Below, piece by piece: positions 26,020 through 26,027 of a DNA stretch of 26,027 bases. The notes below the pieces were generated by a model. It was not told where the DNA came from. It worked only from the letters and a program-made list of their open reading frames with translations, and made no database searches. Within the stretch, counting starts at the first letter, position 1; each line of letters begins with the position of its first letter. Source of the stretch: Chara braunii (lineage: Eukaryota > Streptophyta > Charophyceae > Charales > Characeae); contig BFEA01001187.1 of NCBI GenBank assembly GCA_003427395.1, positions 71,273 through 97,299 of the forward strand. Reading direction: 5' to 3'. The position numbers and the translations under genes were made by a program.

Positions 26020-26027
26020 GTGAGTTT

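Overview
This is a transposable-element-dense piece of a eukaryotic nuclear genome. A degenerate U6 snRNA copy (minus strand, about 13019-13136) ends in the plant form of the U6 3' region (ATCGAGAAATGGTCC), which points to the green plant lineage. A tRNA-iMet-type primer binding site and a LINE with a plant-style zf-RVT domain fit this. A charophyte such as Chara is my best guess, from general style only. No bacterial or viral genome features are present.

Layout. (1) 1-440 is unassigned flank. (2) 441-12385 is one nearly full-length but decayed Ty3/gypsy LTR retrotransposon on the plus strand. It has LTRs of about 2.3 and 2.2 kb, a primer binding site, gag with a zinc knuckle, aspartic protease, reverse transcriptase, RNase H, a PHD-type zinc finger, integrase with its C-terminal domain, and a third ORF after pol. 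Many in-frame stops and frameshifts, plus visible LTR-LTR divergence, show it is not recent. (3) 12390-20900 has no recognisable intact gene. It holds the U6 pseudogene, four short retroposed 3'-end copies of one LINE/SINE family, (CA)n and other microsatellites, and several families of local direct repeats. (4) 20934 to about 23390 is a 5'-truncated LINE on the minus strand with a poly(A) tail, a 3' UTR with three copies of a hairpin motif, and a 434-codon C-terminal ORF2 fragment. (5) 23500-26027 has weak signs of a host or pseudogenised gene: a TATA-like box, an ATG exon ending in a strong splice donor, a 93-nt GT-AG intron candidate and a terminal exon candidate. It also holds duplicated segments, one of them exactly flanking an N and probably an assembly artefact.

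The most interesting parts are in the Ty3/gypsy element. A C4HC3 PHD finger lies between RNase H and the integrase zinc domain. An extra ORF with an acidic tail starts in an ATGA overlap with the pol stop codon. Each LTR carries a reading frame, and the two copies differ by an in-frame 153-nt segment. In addition, one hairpin-bearing 3' module is shared by the LINE 3' UTR and several short dispersed poly(A)-tailed copies, which looks like a LINE and dependent short elements using the same 3' end.
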